Source of the DNA: Diploptera punctata | Taxonomy: Eukaryota > Arthropoda > Insecta > Blattodea > Blaberidae | Assembly (NCBI GenBank): GCA_030220185.1 | Contig: JASPKZ010004568.1 | Coordinates: 993,501-1,057,500 of the forward strand | Reading direction: 5' to 3' | DNA: 64,000 nucleotides | Shown here: in pieces, positions 32,824-44,428 of the stretch | How the letters are laid out: each line of letters starts with the position of its first letter | How positions within the stretch are numbered: position 1 is the stretch's first letter | The notes under the pieces: generated by a model | What the model saw: the letters and a program-made list of their open reading frames with translations, nothing else | Told to the model about the DNA's origin: nothing | The model's database searches: none | Position numbers and translations under genes: made by a program

Positions 32824-33060
32824 CAACTAATGAAACAAGTCCGGAAATGTGACATAACTATAGAGACCAATCTCAAACACATATGTCTGGTGGAATATGA
32901 TAAAACTGGACAAATTATTTTGGAAAACAATATAGTCAATTCTATGCCTACTCGATGGAAATAACTTATTCACAGATACGGGTTGACAATATAACTTTAA
33001 ATACTGCATTTTGTATTTTGAATAGCATTAGAATACTATTTAGGCCAAAATATATAATGA
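32824..33060 (+). pseudogene. Tc1-like transposase, C-terminal part
   Basis: Resumes in frame with [30 protein letters not shown] and NSMPTRWK, the C-terminal segment that follows the NPIEHLW motif in Tc1 transposases. Only about four codons between NPIE and LMKQV are missing, replaced by the NUMT. Confidence 0.85.
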
Positions 33061-33834
33061 TGAGGAAACTGAGCCTACGCTTCTGTTGGCAGCTTCACTC
33101 ACACCTTTCATTTTACAACAATCCGCAAGAGATAATTTTTTTTTTCGGATGTATTCGTTTCATTACGAAGCCGCATGAATAAATGAAAATACAGCAATTT
33201 ATTCAAAAAAGTTATTTGTAAAAAAATAAACAATGAAAAAATCCTGGTACAGCAAATAGTGTAACTACTTACCTCACTTCACCGGAAAACAACTTGTTAC
33301 GGAATACTTTAGTGAAGATGGTGTAAGTTTAACGTGAAGACTTTAAAACACAGTTAAAATATATAATTGTACTCAAAATATAGATTTCTGAAATTATATT
33401 AAGTAACAACTATCCCTCTACCCCTACATTTTTGACTAGCAAGGTCATGTGGATTGTCTTCTGATGAGTGACTGACCAAAAGCCGAGACACCCCCGAGAC
33501 ATAACGAACATTTAAGACAAGTCGCACTATTCACTCTACATGCATATGATACGGATGATTATAATGGCGAGATGACGTTGTAGTAGATAACCTAAAATTT
33601 TCCTACCAAGTATCTCACAGTCAATAAAAAAAACTGAAAAAAGTATCACAAAATCCCTTGTATCTACCGGGAATCAAATCGGAGCTCTATGCCTTCGAAG
33701 CAACGATACATTCCCGAAATCATAGATGAGTTTAGAATTGTTGTAAATTCAGGTATTCAAATTTAACAGGGGTCAATTATTTGTTCTATGGAATAGAAAT
33801 TCCTACGGAAATATCGAATTAGGGACGTAAAATG
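33061..33834. other. No supported feature
   Basis: AT-rich. May include the 3' end of the Tc1 element, but no inverted terminal match was recognised. Confidence 0.4.
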
Positions 33835-33990
33835 AAATACTATCCCACAGACCAATGGACGGGAGACGAACAAGAGGAAGACCAGCCAGGAGATGGATAG
33901 ACAGGAAATGCACATTCAATACGTCTTTCTCCGAAGAGTGATTTTTGGAAATAAACAGGATGAAATCCTTACAAATTATGAATAAGAAGA
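33835..33990 (+). mobile_element. Possible LINE tail fragment
   Basis: A short frame reads GRRTRGRPARRWIDR, resembling the basic GRP tail of RTE-like polymerases. Nothing else supports it. Confidence 0.4.
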
Positions 33991-34249
33991 ACAATAAGAA
34001 AACTATTCCATAACCCATTTGCTTAAATGAACGTTACATAAAATTCCCAAGTATTGAATAAATGTCACTTTTTTATTTATTAATTTTAAAACTTTGTTAT
34101 TGTAGGTAGCACTAAAAAAACTTCTGTGTTGAATATTTTATAACTATTATGAACGGAACTTTTATTCTGAAGCACGATGAAAAGGGGATAAATAAAGTAA
34201 TCTTTAAATTCTTAGAAACATAAGAAAGTTTGAGTTGGATTTTCACAGT

Positions 34250-34990
34250 CTTGTTAACTTTGTGGAAACTTTGAGCCACATGTGGGTGTAATGTAATTCT
34301 ACACTACGAAAGTAAGAGATGGCCTCTAGTGGTCATTTATATCAACGCCCTCTGTTAAGTAATGCAATTCTTCTCTAGGGACCACCAAGTTAAGATATGT
34401 CATATGTCACTTATGGAAGGAAGGAAATGTTTCCAAGTTATCACACCCACAAAACTTGTGACGCTGAAGAAAAATGGAAACTCAACCAATATATGACGTG
34501 ATACTGAGATACAAATAAAGACTGGATCAGGAACATTAGTGTGACTATTTAACTCATGCCCCAAATGGGAGTCAATGACCAATCACGTTTCAATGATTTC
34601 TGTTTTACAACCAATCAGAATCGTGTTTCACCAAATATTTATCAGTGTTATGATTACCATATTAAAGAAAGCTCCTCCTTACAATATTGCGTTCCTTTGG
34701 CAATAAATAGTATGATCTGGTTGCAGTGATAAACAAATGAAGCAGTAGAAGCGTACCTATCGTTTCTCATTTGTTTTCAAACATCGCCGTTTACATTAAA
34801 TATATAAATATTTTAAAATAACTATAGTTAAATAATGATTTGTGAGTAAACAGCTTAATTTTATTCGTTAAATAGTCCTAACAAATGCCACTCTTGATTT
34901 CCAAATTCTCTAGATAAATTCACTCCTCACTTCGTGAGTCGTGAATTTATCGATAATTTGGAAATCACTCGTGGCATTACTTATGATAAT
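34250..34990. repeat. Repeat R, copy 1
   Basis: From about 34545 the sequence aligns with 40315-41005: ccaaatgggagtcaatgacc, caccgccgttt/catcgccgttta, aataatgatttgtgagtaaa and the terminal palindrome are shared. No coding capacity. Copy 2 carries extra sequence (about 40500-40690), so one has an insertion or the other a deletion. Confidence 0.8.
34886..34976. repeat. 91-bp palindrome in repeat R
   Basis: Arms start tgccactcttgatttccaa and end ttggaaatcactcgtggca around a centre of ctcac-ttc-gtgag at 34926-34938. Few mismatches; it could form a cruciform. The copy 2 equivalent at about 40895-40985 is more decayed. Confidence 0.93.
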
Positions 34991-35471
34991 GTCAAATGTA
35001 CTGTAACCATCATTCAACAGTTCTAGTTCAATTAATGTTGACGGATGATCAGGCAATATAGAAGATAGAAAAAGGGTAAAAAAGGCACTTAAAATGTATT
35101 ATAATATAGGCTCTAAAATTTATATTTATACTTTTAAACAGCAACAAAATTGACAACATCAGCCTTTTAAATATATTTCATGAATTCCCGGATTCCGTTC
35201 CGCTCAGACTACAGGAATTTTTCCTTCGAGATTAATTATCTTCTGGTCACCCGTTTTCTGGAATCATAATATCCGGACAATTTAATTCGGCCTTCTAGAT
35301 ACCCAACTTCAGAAGTTAGTTCAAATTCAGCCAATACCAGGATAGAATGTCAGATATGTCTTGAGATAATCTAGTAGCATTGGAGAAATACTATATATTT
35401 ACAAACAAAATTCACAAATATACTAAACTTGCGCTTTTAATGCTGTTTACCAATTATTGCAGATATTCTTA
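34991..35471. other. No supported feature
   Basis: AT-rich, nothing recognised. Confidence 0.45.
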
Positions 35472-35813
35472 TGACCAAAGAGAAACGACCAGACAAGTGA
35501 ATGATGACTACATAACAATGAGCTGCATGATCTTTATGGCATAAAAATATGTAATAAGGTTTGCAGGTTGAGATGGACAAAACATGTAACATAAATGGGG
35601 GATGAAAGAGGGGAATGGAAACTTTTTTAGGAACATCAGAAGGAAATTTGTCAGTAATGAGCCAGAAATGAGATAGGAGAATGATTTAAGAGGGTTAAGT
35701 ATACAGGGAATAAATGGAAAATATTAATTCCACATAGGGGTGTAAGGAAAGTTTACGTCTGCACGGCCATGAACCTCTGGGTTCGATAACGTAAGTGAAT
35801 TAGTTAGTTTATT
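35472..35813 (+). mobile_element. RTE-A LINE 3' fragment, decayed
   Basis: Aligns with the RTE-A tail from GPKRDEQTGEW to the end (ggccatgaacctctgggttcg at 35767-35787), with deletions and stops. Tail reads GTGAATTAGTTAGTTT. Confidence 0.85.
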
Positions 35814-36540
35814 TTTAATTAATCAGTTTTTTTCAGATTTTTCAGAAAGTAAATTTTATGTTTTGTCAGATGATGTATATTCATTAAATCTGTATGACAG
35901 TGAATATTTTCGTAGTTCTGCAGAAATTCAATGCATTGTTTGAGTATTTTATTTAAAAAATGTAATCTGTGTAAGACAGTCTTTGCAATAGGTGCGCTTG
36001 GAATTAACTAACGAATTCACTATCAGTGCCGAACCCGAACATCAAATAATGGTTTATTAAAATGTATTAATTTATTAAATAACAAAGATATAAAATAAGG
36101 GAAAATAAAGAAATAATAACTACAGAAAAGCACAAAAGGCAGAATAATAAAAATAAACTACAAAACGGCATAAATGAAATATTCTCTAAATGTTCGATTG
36201 ATCACAAATATAATGTCTGTTTACATAAAAATTTTAATGGTTATAAATAAAATAAACTTATTGAGCGAACTACTTATAAAAAAAGCAATACATTCGTTCA
36301 TCGTCATTTCTCTTTTTTACACATACCAGATCTTGAGGCACGTTCTGTGATCAGTTGACACATATTTACAGAAATTGCTGTTCAAGTTTATTATTTGTCA
36401 TCCAATTTGCAAATCTCTCTACATTATGACAGTTCGTATTAATGCAAATCTTGTTTACGGATGTTTTATCACGTCCCTAGTCTCTGATTACATCCGGTAC
36501 ACTTTCTAATTGTATCATTTAATTTATATTTCAAAGGTAT
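35814..36540. other. No supported feature
   Basis: AT-rich, nothing recognised. Confidence 0.45.
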
Positions 36541-36551
36541 ATGTACATTAT

Positions 36552-36887
36552 ATGTCCACCGGTCTCGAGGTAGCGTGCTGCCTTGTCACGCAGCGGGCCC
36601 GGGTTCGATCCCCGGTCGGGGCAGTTTTTCTGGGTAAGGTTTTCATCGGGGTTTTTCCTCACATATAAGACAAATGTCAGGAAAACGTTAAGGCCCAAAC
36701 GGTCCCCGAAATCATATGGTCATCATCATCATTATTATCATCATCATTATCATCTTCATCCTTCACCGGTGTGGAAAGCAACGGGAAGCTACCACACCTA
36801 CAATTCCCTAGTAAAGCTGCAAGCATATCATGAAAATGCTATGATTGCAGTGAAGGACCTGCCTTCGGGCAGAATTACTATGGATGG
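36552..36887 (+). mobile_element. SINE-2 copy
   Basis: tRNA-derived head with A box (GGTCTCGAGGTAGCG) and B box (GGGTTCGATCCCC), conserved body, a central (ATC/ATT)n tract at about 36720-36755, and a 3' end in atggatgg. An 11-bp TSD, atgtacattat, lies at 36541-36551 and 36888-36898. The 112-codon frame across it is only SINE sequence. Expected Pol III transcript, mobilised by an unknown LINE. Confidence 0.93.
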
Positions 36888-36898
36888 ATGTACATTAT

Positions 36899-37479
36899 TC
36901 CTGAAGATTTATATCAACTAGAATGTGCCTTAACAACTGAGAAATATCACAACAACCCTTTGTAGGGGATTGAACTTGAGACCTCTCGAATACGAGTATA
37001 TATTCAATGAAACGATTATGAAGTAGATTATTAAAAGAAATTTAAGAATAGTTCCCAGCCAATAATGTCTTCGCATTATAATTAACGTATAAAATGACGT
37101 CTCCATATCAACTCTTTTGCAGTATTGTTGTAATATAGTACGTTAGTGCCAGTGAATAAAACGTGACAACTCACCTTGAATGTTAAATACTTATCCGTGT
37201 AAAATAGAAACCACAAAGCAAAGCGCCTGAAAATTAAAATGCTGAGGCCACTATACAACTTTTATTGTAGAAATATTTAACTATAACCTCAACGGTGCAA
37301 AATATATTTTATAAGTTATTATTTGATTTAAGAAAAAAACTCATTGTTGTAAGTATATATTTTTTTTTCTTTTTGTTCAATGCCACCATGTTGCCATTCC
37401 GACATCTGGTAATTGTCTTTCAAATTTTAGATGCGCCGCTCTTTACTTCCGAACGAGTTTACGTAATATTACGATACAT
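36899..37479. other. No supported feature
   Basis: AT-rich, nothing recognised. Confidence 0.45.
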
Positions 37480-37732
37480 AAATTAATATTTCTTTCTGCA
37501 TTCGTCCATTATCTAATTTCTGTATTTCTAATTTTTTCCAGTCTAGATTTTCTGGCAGCTTTTCTCCAAAAATCCATTTCAACTGAATTTATTCTGTTGA
37601 CATGTTGTTGTCTCATTGTCCAGACTTCCGATCCATATAACATTATACTTTCTAGGATGGATTTATAAATTAGTTGTTTTGTTCTATTAATTATGTTTTT
37701 ACTCCATAGTATAGAGTTTAACATTCCTACGG
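37480..37732 (-). mobile_element. RTE-like LINE, inverted upstream segment
   Basis: Minus-strand frame LNSILWSKNIINRTKQL, YKSILESIMLYGSEVW, VEMDFWRKAARKSR and KIRNTEIR: the tail segment just after the RT. Its downstream continuation lies on the plus strand at 37735, so the insertion is inverted in its 5' part. Confidence 0.88.
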
Positions 37733-37734
37733 GG

Positions 37735-37975
37735 CATTAGTGGATGAGATTGAACACAGAAGGCTAAAATGGTATGGGAACGTAAGAAAAATGCAGCATG
37801 GAAGAGTACCAAAGGCCGTCTATTAATGGAAAATTGAAAGAAGGCACAGAAATGGAAGACCAAAAACAACCTGGAACATCCAAAATTTGGATGGAAATTT
37901 GAGGAAATTTGGTGTAACAGATGAAGACACAGAGGACGCAGAACAATGGAGAACTTTTAATTAAGGAAAAATTGT
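37735..37975 (+). mobile_element. RTE-like LINE, sense 3' segment
   Basis: ALVDEIEHRRLKWYGNVRKM, RVPKAV and NGRPKTTW, ending EDAEQWRTFN: the C-terminal end of the same kind of LINE, one or two residues downstream of where the inverted segment stops. One in-frame stop near 37823. Confidence 0.88.
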
Positions 37976-38038
37976 GAATGTTTGTGGCAAATAATAGTCA
38001 TTTATATTTATTTATTTTTCTAGTTCATGTTAATTACT

Positions 38039-38391
38039 GTCCACCGCTGTGGTCTCGAGGTAGCGTGCTGCCTTGTCACGCAGCGGGCCCGGGTTCGATC
38101 CCCGGTCGGGTCAGTTTTTCTGGGTGAGGTTTTTATTGGGGTTTTTCCTCACTTGTAATACAAATGTCAGGAAGACGTTAAGGCCCAAATGGTCCCCGAA
38201 ATCATATGGCCATCATCATCATCCTTATCATTATCATCATCATCATCATCACCATCATCTTTCACCGGTGTAGAAAGCAACGGGAAGCTACCACACCAAC
38301 ACAATTCCCTAGTAAAGCTGCAAGCATAGCATGAAAATGCTATGACTGCAGTGAAGGACCTGCCTTCGGGCAGAATTACTATGGATGGATC
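38039..38391 (+). mobile_element. SINE-2 copy
   Basis: Same structure as the copy at 36552, with a longer (ATC)n middle at 38213-38260. A 9-bp TSD, ttaattact, lies at 38030-38038 and 38392-38400. It lies about 65 bp from the inverted LINE. Confidence 0.93.
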
Positions 38392-38400
38392 TTAATTACT

Positions 38401-39205
38401 AAGATTGGTTGGATAAAACCCTTAATGATGAGGAAAATTCTCTAAATAATAATAAAATGAAGTATTATTGGTAATTAGGATTTTAATGTAAGATAACACC
38501 CTACAATTAAATCACTTTATTGAAGTTAACTTTTTTATTCTTGAAACTAAAAACTAAACACGTTAATTTTTTAACTATTCTGCGTCCGTAGAATGTGCAG
38601 AGAAAATATTCGAATTAAGCCATATGCGCAAAAGGCGGGCAAAAATGCACGGCCAATGAGGCCACAGTAGGAAGTGCAGGAGGAGAACTTATCACCTGAC
38701 ATTACTGAGAGTTTCATGCGAGAAATATAATATGTATTCAGAAAACTGAGTGTTGCGTTTAGCAGAACGCAAGTTTGTTCTCAATGTTGTTTTTTGGAGG
38801 GGGGATCACAATCTTTTTCATACAACCATAAAAAAATCTAACTGGGAAACAAGTGGAGAAATTTTCTCAAAATCTATAAAAAAATATACAACTCAGTTCA
38901 TGTGTTTTGCGTATCAGAGAAATTATAATTTTATAGTGTATTAAAAAAATTGTGTGAGGCATTACACAAAATGTACATTAAAAACAATTTATAACAACTG
39001 AATATTTCATCGAAATCGATTTGATCTGGTTTCAAAAATAAATTTGCAAAAAATGAAAGTTTTCATTTTTTGAACTGTAAATTTTCGTGACTTAATTTTA
39101 TTTTCTCCGTCAGATGAAAACTGATTTTGATTATATTTTCAGGCACTATTGAAATAAAAATAATAAAATTCTTAAATTCAATCAATTGGACTGGATGTTG
39201 TGAAT
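38401..39205. other. No supported feature
   Basis: AT-rich, nothing recognised. Confidence 0.45.
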
Positions 39206-39280
39206 AGTTCTTAGGATGGCTCAATGGCAGAGCATTGGTGTATTAAACCAAAGCTCCGAGTTCAGTTCCCGGTCCCAGAA
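39206..39280 (+). tRNA. tRNA-like sequence, probable pseudogene
   Basis: Folds with GTTCT/AGAAC acceptor, a D arm GCTC/GAGC, an anticodon arm TTGGT/ACCAA with predicted anticodon ATT, and a T arm CCGAG/CCCGG holding one mismatch. An anticodon ATT (Asn codon) is not the normal insect form, and two acceptor pairs fail. It is likely a tRNA pseudogene or a SINE head with no recognised body. Confidence 0.45.
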
Positions 39281-39690
39281 CACTTTCTCACGTAAAATCA
39301 TGAATTTGATTAAATGTTTGTAATACCTGAATAAGTTTCAAAATTCGTGTGATTTTCAAGACACTATGAAACAAATGAAAATATGTAAAACACGTTAAAG
39401 GAATTGTAGTTTGTTCCACCTGATTACAAATTCTGACAAGACTGTGACATAGTATCATGGATCCATATACATATATTTATTTTTAGAGAATAACACAATG
39501 TATTATTACTATTATTATTAATATTATTATTATTATCGCCATCATTATTATATGGGAACATTGTTTAATTTAATTTAAGAACACTAAATAAGAAGCTAGG
39601 TAACACCAAATCTGCTGCTTCATTAAAAATTAGACAAGACATGCTATAAATCCAATTTAAAAATAATATTGTAATTTCCAAACATGTAAA

Positions 39691-39691
<1 letters not shown>
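39281..39691. other. No supported feature; short ATT tracts
   Basis: AT-rich with a broken ATT tract at about 39503-39545. Confidence 0.5.
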
Positions 39692-39768
<77 letters not shown>

Positions 39769-39769
39769 C
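39692..39769. repeat. (ATT)n microsatellite, ~25 units
   Basis: Pure ATT repeats. Confidence 0.98.
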
Positions 39770-40314
39770 CAGACTTATTAACAAATAAAAATTGTTTATG
39801 CGTAATTATGATACGTAATGTTCAACATATAACATATTTCGTTCTAAATAATCCCTTTATTGTTTCTTTCTTCTAATATTAATTATCAGTATTTGTTAAT
39901 TTATGCGCAAAGTTTTCCAAAATTTCATGTTTCACGTTTTCTAGATGTTGCGTGAAATATTTCTCACAGTTTTGATATTTCAAGTTTTTATTATTTTATT
40001 GTGTTAATCCCATATGGAAATAATATAATTTGTATTGAATTTAACATAACAGTATATTATTTTTACCAATATTTCTAAGCAACGGCAAGCTTTAATCTTT
40101 TCTAAACATTATTGAATGTTCGGAACGGAATCATTATGCAGAACTCGGAGGGATTGTAACTGTCCAGCGTTCATCTTCAGACTAACTTGGAAATCAAAGG
40201 GCACATGCACTCTTAAGTTCCATTCTATGTCTCACAAACATGATGCGGGAATTTCTCTGCAGATTCCACGGACGCATATATGTGAATAACTATATCGAAA
40301 CTACAAATATTGAC
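39770..40314. other. No supported feature
   Basis: AT-rich, nothing recognised. Confidence 0.45.
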
Positions 40315-41005
40315 TATTTAACTCTTGCCCCAAATGGGAGTCAATGACCAATCACGTTTCACTGAATTTTGTTTTCAACCAATGATAGTCATGTTTCATC
40401 TCGCTATTTATGGAATTCTGTTTACCGGAATAAAAATGCTCCTCCTTTTTAAAACTCTCAACAGATCAAACCATTATTTTGCAGTGACTGACTCTCCAAA
40501 AAATAGCCAACGTTGAATATAACAAATAATGAACAGATTCCTTCCAACTATACATTTGATAATTGTGTGTTCAATAATTGCGTTTTAAATAATGATTTTA
40601 CTGAGTTCTTTCTTAAAAAATATTAATAATCTATAATGTAGGTTATAATATACAGTTTGACATGTATCATTTTTTATCCTCTAGGGTGCACTTTTACAAT
40701 ATTGCGATCCTATATGACAATAAATAATATAATCAATTGCAGTCTATCAATAAATATAAGATAACCAAACATTTCTCAATTGTTTTCAAACACCGCCGTT
40801 TGAATTAAATACATAAATATTTTTAAATAACTATACATAAATAATGATTTGTGAGTAAACAGCTTAATTTCATTCGCTAAATGTTCCTAACAAATGCCAC
40901 TCTTAATTTGCAAATCCCCTGATAAATTCACTCATCACTTCGTGACTTGTGATTTTATCGATGATTTTAAAATGACTCGTTGCATTACTTGTGATAAAGA
41001 TCTGT
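40315..41005. repeat. Repeat R, copy 2
   Basis: Second copy of the dispersed repeat seen at 34250-34990, same orientation, with a decayed palindrome at its right end and ~190 bp of additional internal sequence. Confidence 0.8.
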
Positions 41006-41225
41006 GGTACGGAATCGTAAGTCGTGCTAATAATATCTTATTGTATCTAGTTGTATATTTAACATGCTTATCAACATCCCTAATGTCTCAGCGATCAACA
41101 CGAAAATACTAAAAAATGCCATAAATAAATAAAGATTCACCAAGTCATTCAAGGAGTGTCTTTATTCCACCTAACAACTGATCATCATTGCCTGGCTGCT
41201 CTCTTAAATTATAAAACAAATATTA

Positions 41226-41370
41226 GTATTACTCCTTATATTGACAGAATGATATGTGGCCATCAATGTTAATTTACAAGAAATAGGTCTACAATATATC
41301 AGATTTTTGGTATAAAATAAATTTTAGAAAATAAGTGAGAATATGGTAACACTAAACATTAACTATACGT
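41226..41370 (+). mobile_element. Old RTE-A LINE, left part
   Basis: Aligns with the RTE-A RT from PYIDDILGDHQC to LYVDFKKAYD, diverged and with stops. It is interrupted at 41371-41384 by a young RTE-A insertion and resumes at 42052. Confidence 0.85.
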
Positions 41371-42051
41371 AGACTTAAAAAATGAGGGAAATTTTGTGGA
41401 AGTGGCTGAATTCAAATACCTAGGAACAATAATCACAAATAGGAATGAGATGCACAAAGAAATTAAACATAGGCTCAATTCTGGAAATGCCTGCTATTAT
41501 GCATTGCAGAGACTTTTGATGTCCCAACTCCTTTCAAAAAACGTTAAGCTGAAAATATATAAAACTATTATTCTACCAGTTATATTATATGGGTGCGAAA
41601 CATGGACTCTTACTTTAAGAGAGGAAAGGAGATTACAAGTATTTGAGAATAAAGTACTTAGGAACATTTTTGGACCAAAGAGAGATGAACAGACAGGTGA
41701 ATGGAGAAGACTACATAACAATGAACTACATGGTCTTTATAAGAAGCCAGATATAATAAGAACAGTTAAGTCTCGTAAACTGCGATGGGCGGGACATGTT
41801 GCACGTATGGGGAATGAAAGACGTGCCTGAAAACTTCTTGTAGGAAAGCCAGAAGGAAAACGCCCAGTTGGTAGACCAAGAATGAGGTGGGAGAACAACA
41901 TTAACTATGATTTGAGGGAAGTATAGTATACAGGGAATTGGAAAGCATTAGCTCAGGATAGGGATGTATGGAGAACTTACGTCCGCGCGGCCATGAACCT
42001 ACGAGTTCGATAGTGCCAGTGAGTAAGTAAGTAAGTAAGACTTAAAAAATG
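41371..42051. repeat. 14-bp target-site duplication pair
   Basis: agacttaaaaaatg at 41371-41384 and 42038-42051, perfect. Both copies are the same codons of the old RTE-A host. Confidence 0.96.
41385..42037 (+). mobile_element. Young RTE-A LINE 3' insertion
   Basis: Nearly identical to the matching part of the 25271-28118 copy, from GNFVEVAEFKYLG onward. A TGA at 41828-41830 (cgtgcctga for cgtgcatgg) and a small deletion near 41935 break the frame. The tail is (TAAG)n. It is inserted into an older copy of the same family. Confidence 0.96.
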
Positions 42052-42970
42052 TTTTCGATTCAATTACAAAGGTGAGGTTGTAAAATATCCTGCTAGAATT
42101 TGGAATTCTTAAAACGTTTCTTACCATTATTGGATTATAAGAGTATCTAAATGGTACAAATAGTAGGGTGCGGGTTGGCCAACACTTTTCTGATATTTTT
42201 AAAACTCATAATAGTTTAAAGCAAAAACATGAACTTTTCCCTACATTACTATCCAATTTTCAAGCAATAAAATATTTAGCGAATAAAGAGGTCATACAAC
42301 ACAATTATATTAATAGCTGATGTTATATCATGTTGATTAACTATTAGGCGATACTGATCGGAAATAATTAAAAACACACATACTCTATTAAATAACAATA
42401 ACAAAATGGTACTGGAAGTAAATATCGATGAAACGCAATATATTTTATGTAACAGAAATAGACACTTCAAAAGGGGAAATTGTGAAGAAGTGACGGAATT
42501 AAAACACGTAGGAACAATAAATACAAAGTGGAATGACAAGTAGAAGGTAATTAAATATAAATTTCATTCTGAGAAGACAAGCTTTTATGCATTACAGAGA
42601 CTCTTACCATCCGAATTTACCTACAAAATTTAAATTATTAATAGAGTATAATTACAAATGGGGATCATGCATATTTTAACGATGAAAACATGGTTTCTTA
42701 CTTTTAAAAGAGGAGAAAGGATTACAATATTTGAGAGTAAAATGTTTAGAAACATTTTTGGACCAAAGGAAAATGAAGAAAATTACTTAACAGCTCTGAC
42801 CTTTATGGGAAATCAGATATATTAAAGATAGTAGGTTCCGTAGAATGTAATGGGAACGGATTAAACTGTATAATAACAAGTGTCATTATACAGATATTGT
42901 TGGGAAACATAAGCTCAAGATAGGGATGTTTGGAGAGCTTGTATTCGTGCGGCCTTTTAGTTAGTTAGCT
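42052..42970 (+). mobile_element. Old RTE-A LINE, right part
   Basis: Continuation of the copy at 41226: FDSITK (for YDSIKR), a YLNGTNSRVRVGQ stretch near 42150, a degraded YADD region near 42320, VNIDETQYI near 42430, and the tail to gtgcggcc at 42949-42956 with a TTAGTTAG end. Far more diverged than the insertion it hosts. Confidence 0.9.
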
Positions 42971-43139
42971 ATAAAAACTAACAAACTTACTGTCTTACTA
43001 TGAACATCAAAACACAAAAATGGCGGCGTGTCTTGTCATGTAACACATATACCCATACATCCCCACGTGGTGACAAAAGTACATCCTGTCATGAACTGAC
43101 GAATCATGCTAATTTTGTTACTATTATTTATCTACTGAT

Positions 43140-43210
43140 TCCTGCAGTAACTTGTGGTTAGCACATCGTCTCATAGAGACATCTAGTAGGTGACTAAGAA
43201 ATTACTTGAT
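43140..43210 (-). mobile_element. SINE-4 fragment, left part
   Basis: acttgtggttagcacatcg and catctagtaggtgactaag resemble 61725-61780 (catgtggtcagcacatcacc, gtagtaggcaactac). It is separated from its apparent continuation at 43466 by an RTE-A fragment. Confidence 0.5.
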
Positions 43211-43263
43211 GGCGAAGACCGGTAAATTTAGCTCAGAGTTTCGTAGACGGCAATATATGTCGC

Positions 43264-43465
43264 AGTAATTGGGAATGGCATGACAACTCATTTAAGGAAA
43301 ACCAGAGAAATCGCCCAGTAGGTAATCCAAAAAATAAGGTGAGAGAATAAGATTAACCATATTTGAGGGAAGTAGATTATTATACAAGGCATTATTGGAG
43401 AGCTTATGTCCACGCGTCCACGGAATTACTGGTTCGATATGTCAGAGAGTTAGTTAGTGAGATAT
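43264..43465 (+). mobile_element. RTE-A LINE 3' fragment, decayed
   Basis: Shows gcccagtaggtaatcc, ataaggtgagagaataaga, gagcttatgtccacgcg and a GAGTTAGTTAGTGAG tail, the RTE-A 3' end. Confidence 0.85.
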
Positions 43466-43620
43466 TCTAATTTAGGCTTGAGTTTCCTTTAATGAGCCCT
43501 AAGTCCCTCCTAGGTGACCTATCTCTTGAATTTTTCCTATCTAAAAACGGGTTTGAACCCGAATCCCTGGATCTCAGAGGCAAGGAACTTAACCATATTT
43601 CACCGAGACCGATATTGGTG
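43466..43620 (-). mobile_element. SINE-4 fragment, right part
   Basis: Reversed tRNA-like head with acgggtttgaacccg (B box region) and ttaaccatatttcaccgag (A box region), next to the body segment ctcctaggtgacctatctct, which matches cccggatgacctatccct at 61900-61918. Confidence 0.6.
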
Positions 43621-44428
43621 TTACGGACCGTGATGTGTAAGACCCAACCTAACTTTTGTCGTGAATGAGGAAAATAACAAATAAAAACTCATTTCTGTGT
43701 GGTCTGTACTGGGATTTGAACTCAGGAGTTCATATGTGTCTAAGTCATTCATTGTTTGTTATTACAAAATGTTTGTGCAAGGAGACTGCCAACGAAACTC
43801 GATCGGCAATTTTTTGTTAAAGCGCTGAATGGGCGGCCGACCGAATATTACAATATTACCCAGACCCACCTGAAATTCAAACAGATGCTTTCCACCTACT
43901 TCAGTGTGAAACATTCCTTAAGATATTGGAGCTCTTATTACGTTTTTGCACTATGTAACTAACATTGTATACTTACTGCTATTGTTGATGTGAATCGTAA
44001 TTTGACATTCCCTCAATTACAATCTTGGTTGCTATGAAAACAAAAGAAATCTCAATACTGTAAAAATTACTAGTGCGGTAAGTAAAATACATTTATTTTG
44101 AAATATTGGTAGTGATACTGCAATTTGTATTAATTTCGGTATTAATATTCATCACATCCAGCTTTCCACACCTCTTCTATTTCATCATCATTGCACACAT
44201 CGTCTAAAACTTTCTCCATAATCAGAAATAAATCCCAAATCAAATTGGTTTTACAGTTTTCACAAAATATAAGATGGCGACATGACCAACAATACTTATT
44301 ATTTCTCCATATTAACACATATAGCCGATTCACCCTCTGAAATCTAACATTCATCTTCAATTATATTTATTAATATTTTAGCTAATATCTTAATTACTAA
44401 AATAAATACACATAATGGAAAAAAAGTA
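43621..44428. other. No supported gene
   Basis: Contains a 72-codon minus-strand frame, 44360-44142, with CWSC and CENC pairs that could bind a metal, and a 69-codon plus-strand frame at 43756-43962. Neither is recognised, and no splice context supports them. Confidence 0.35.

Noticed and set aside
36583..36921. 112-codon frame with a His-rich middle, repeated at 38073 and on the minus strand at 55732
   Set aside because: It is the SINE-2 read in frame; the His run is the (ATC)n tract. Three copies at TSD-flanked SINE sites rule out a gene.
44142..44360. 72-codon minus-strand frame with CWSC and CENC pairs
   Set aside because: Could be a metal-binding fragment, but it is short, isolated and unrecognised.
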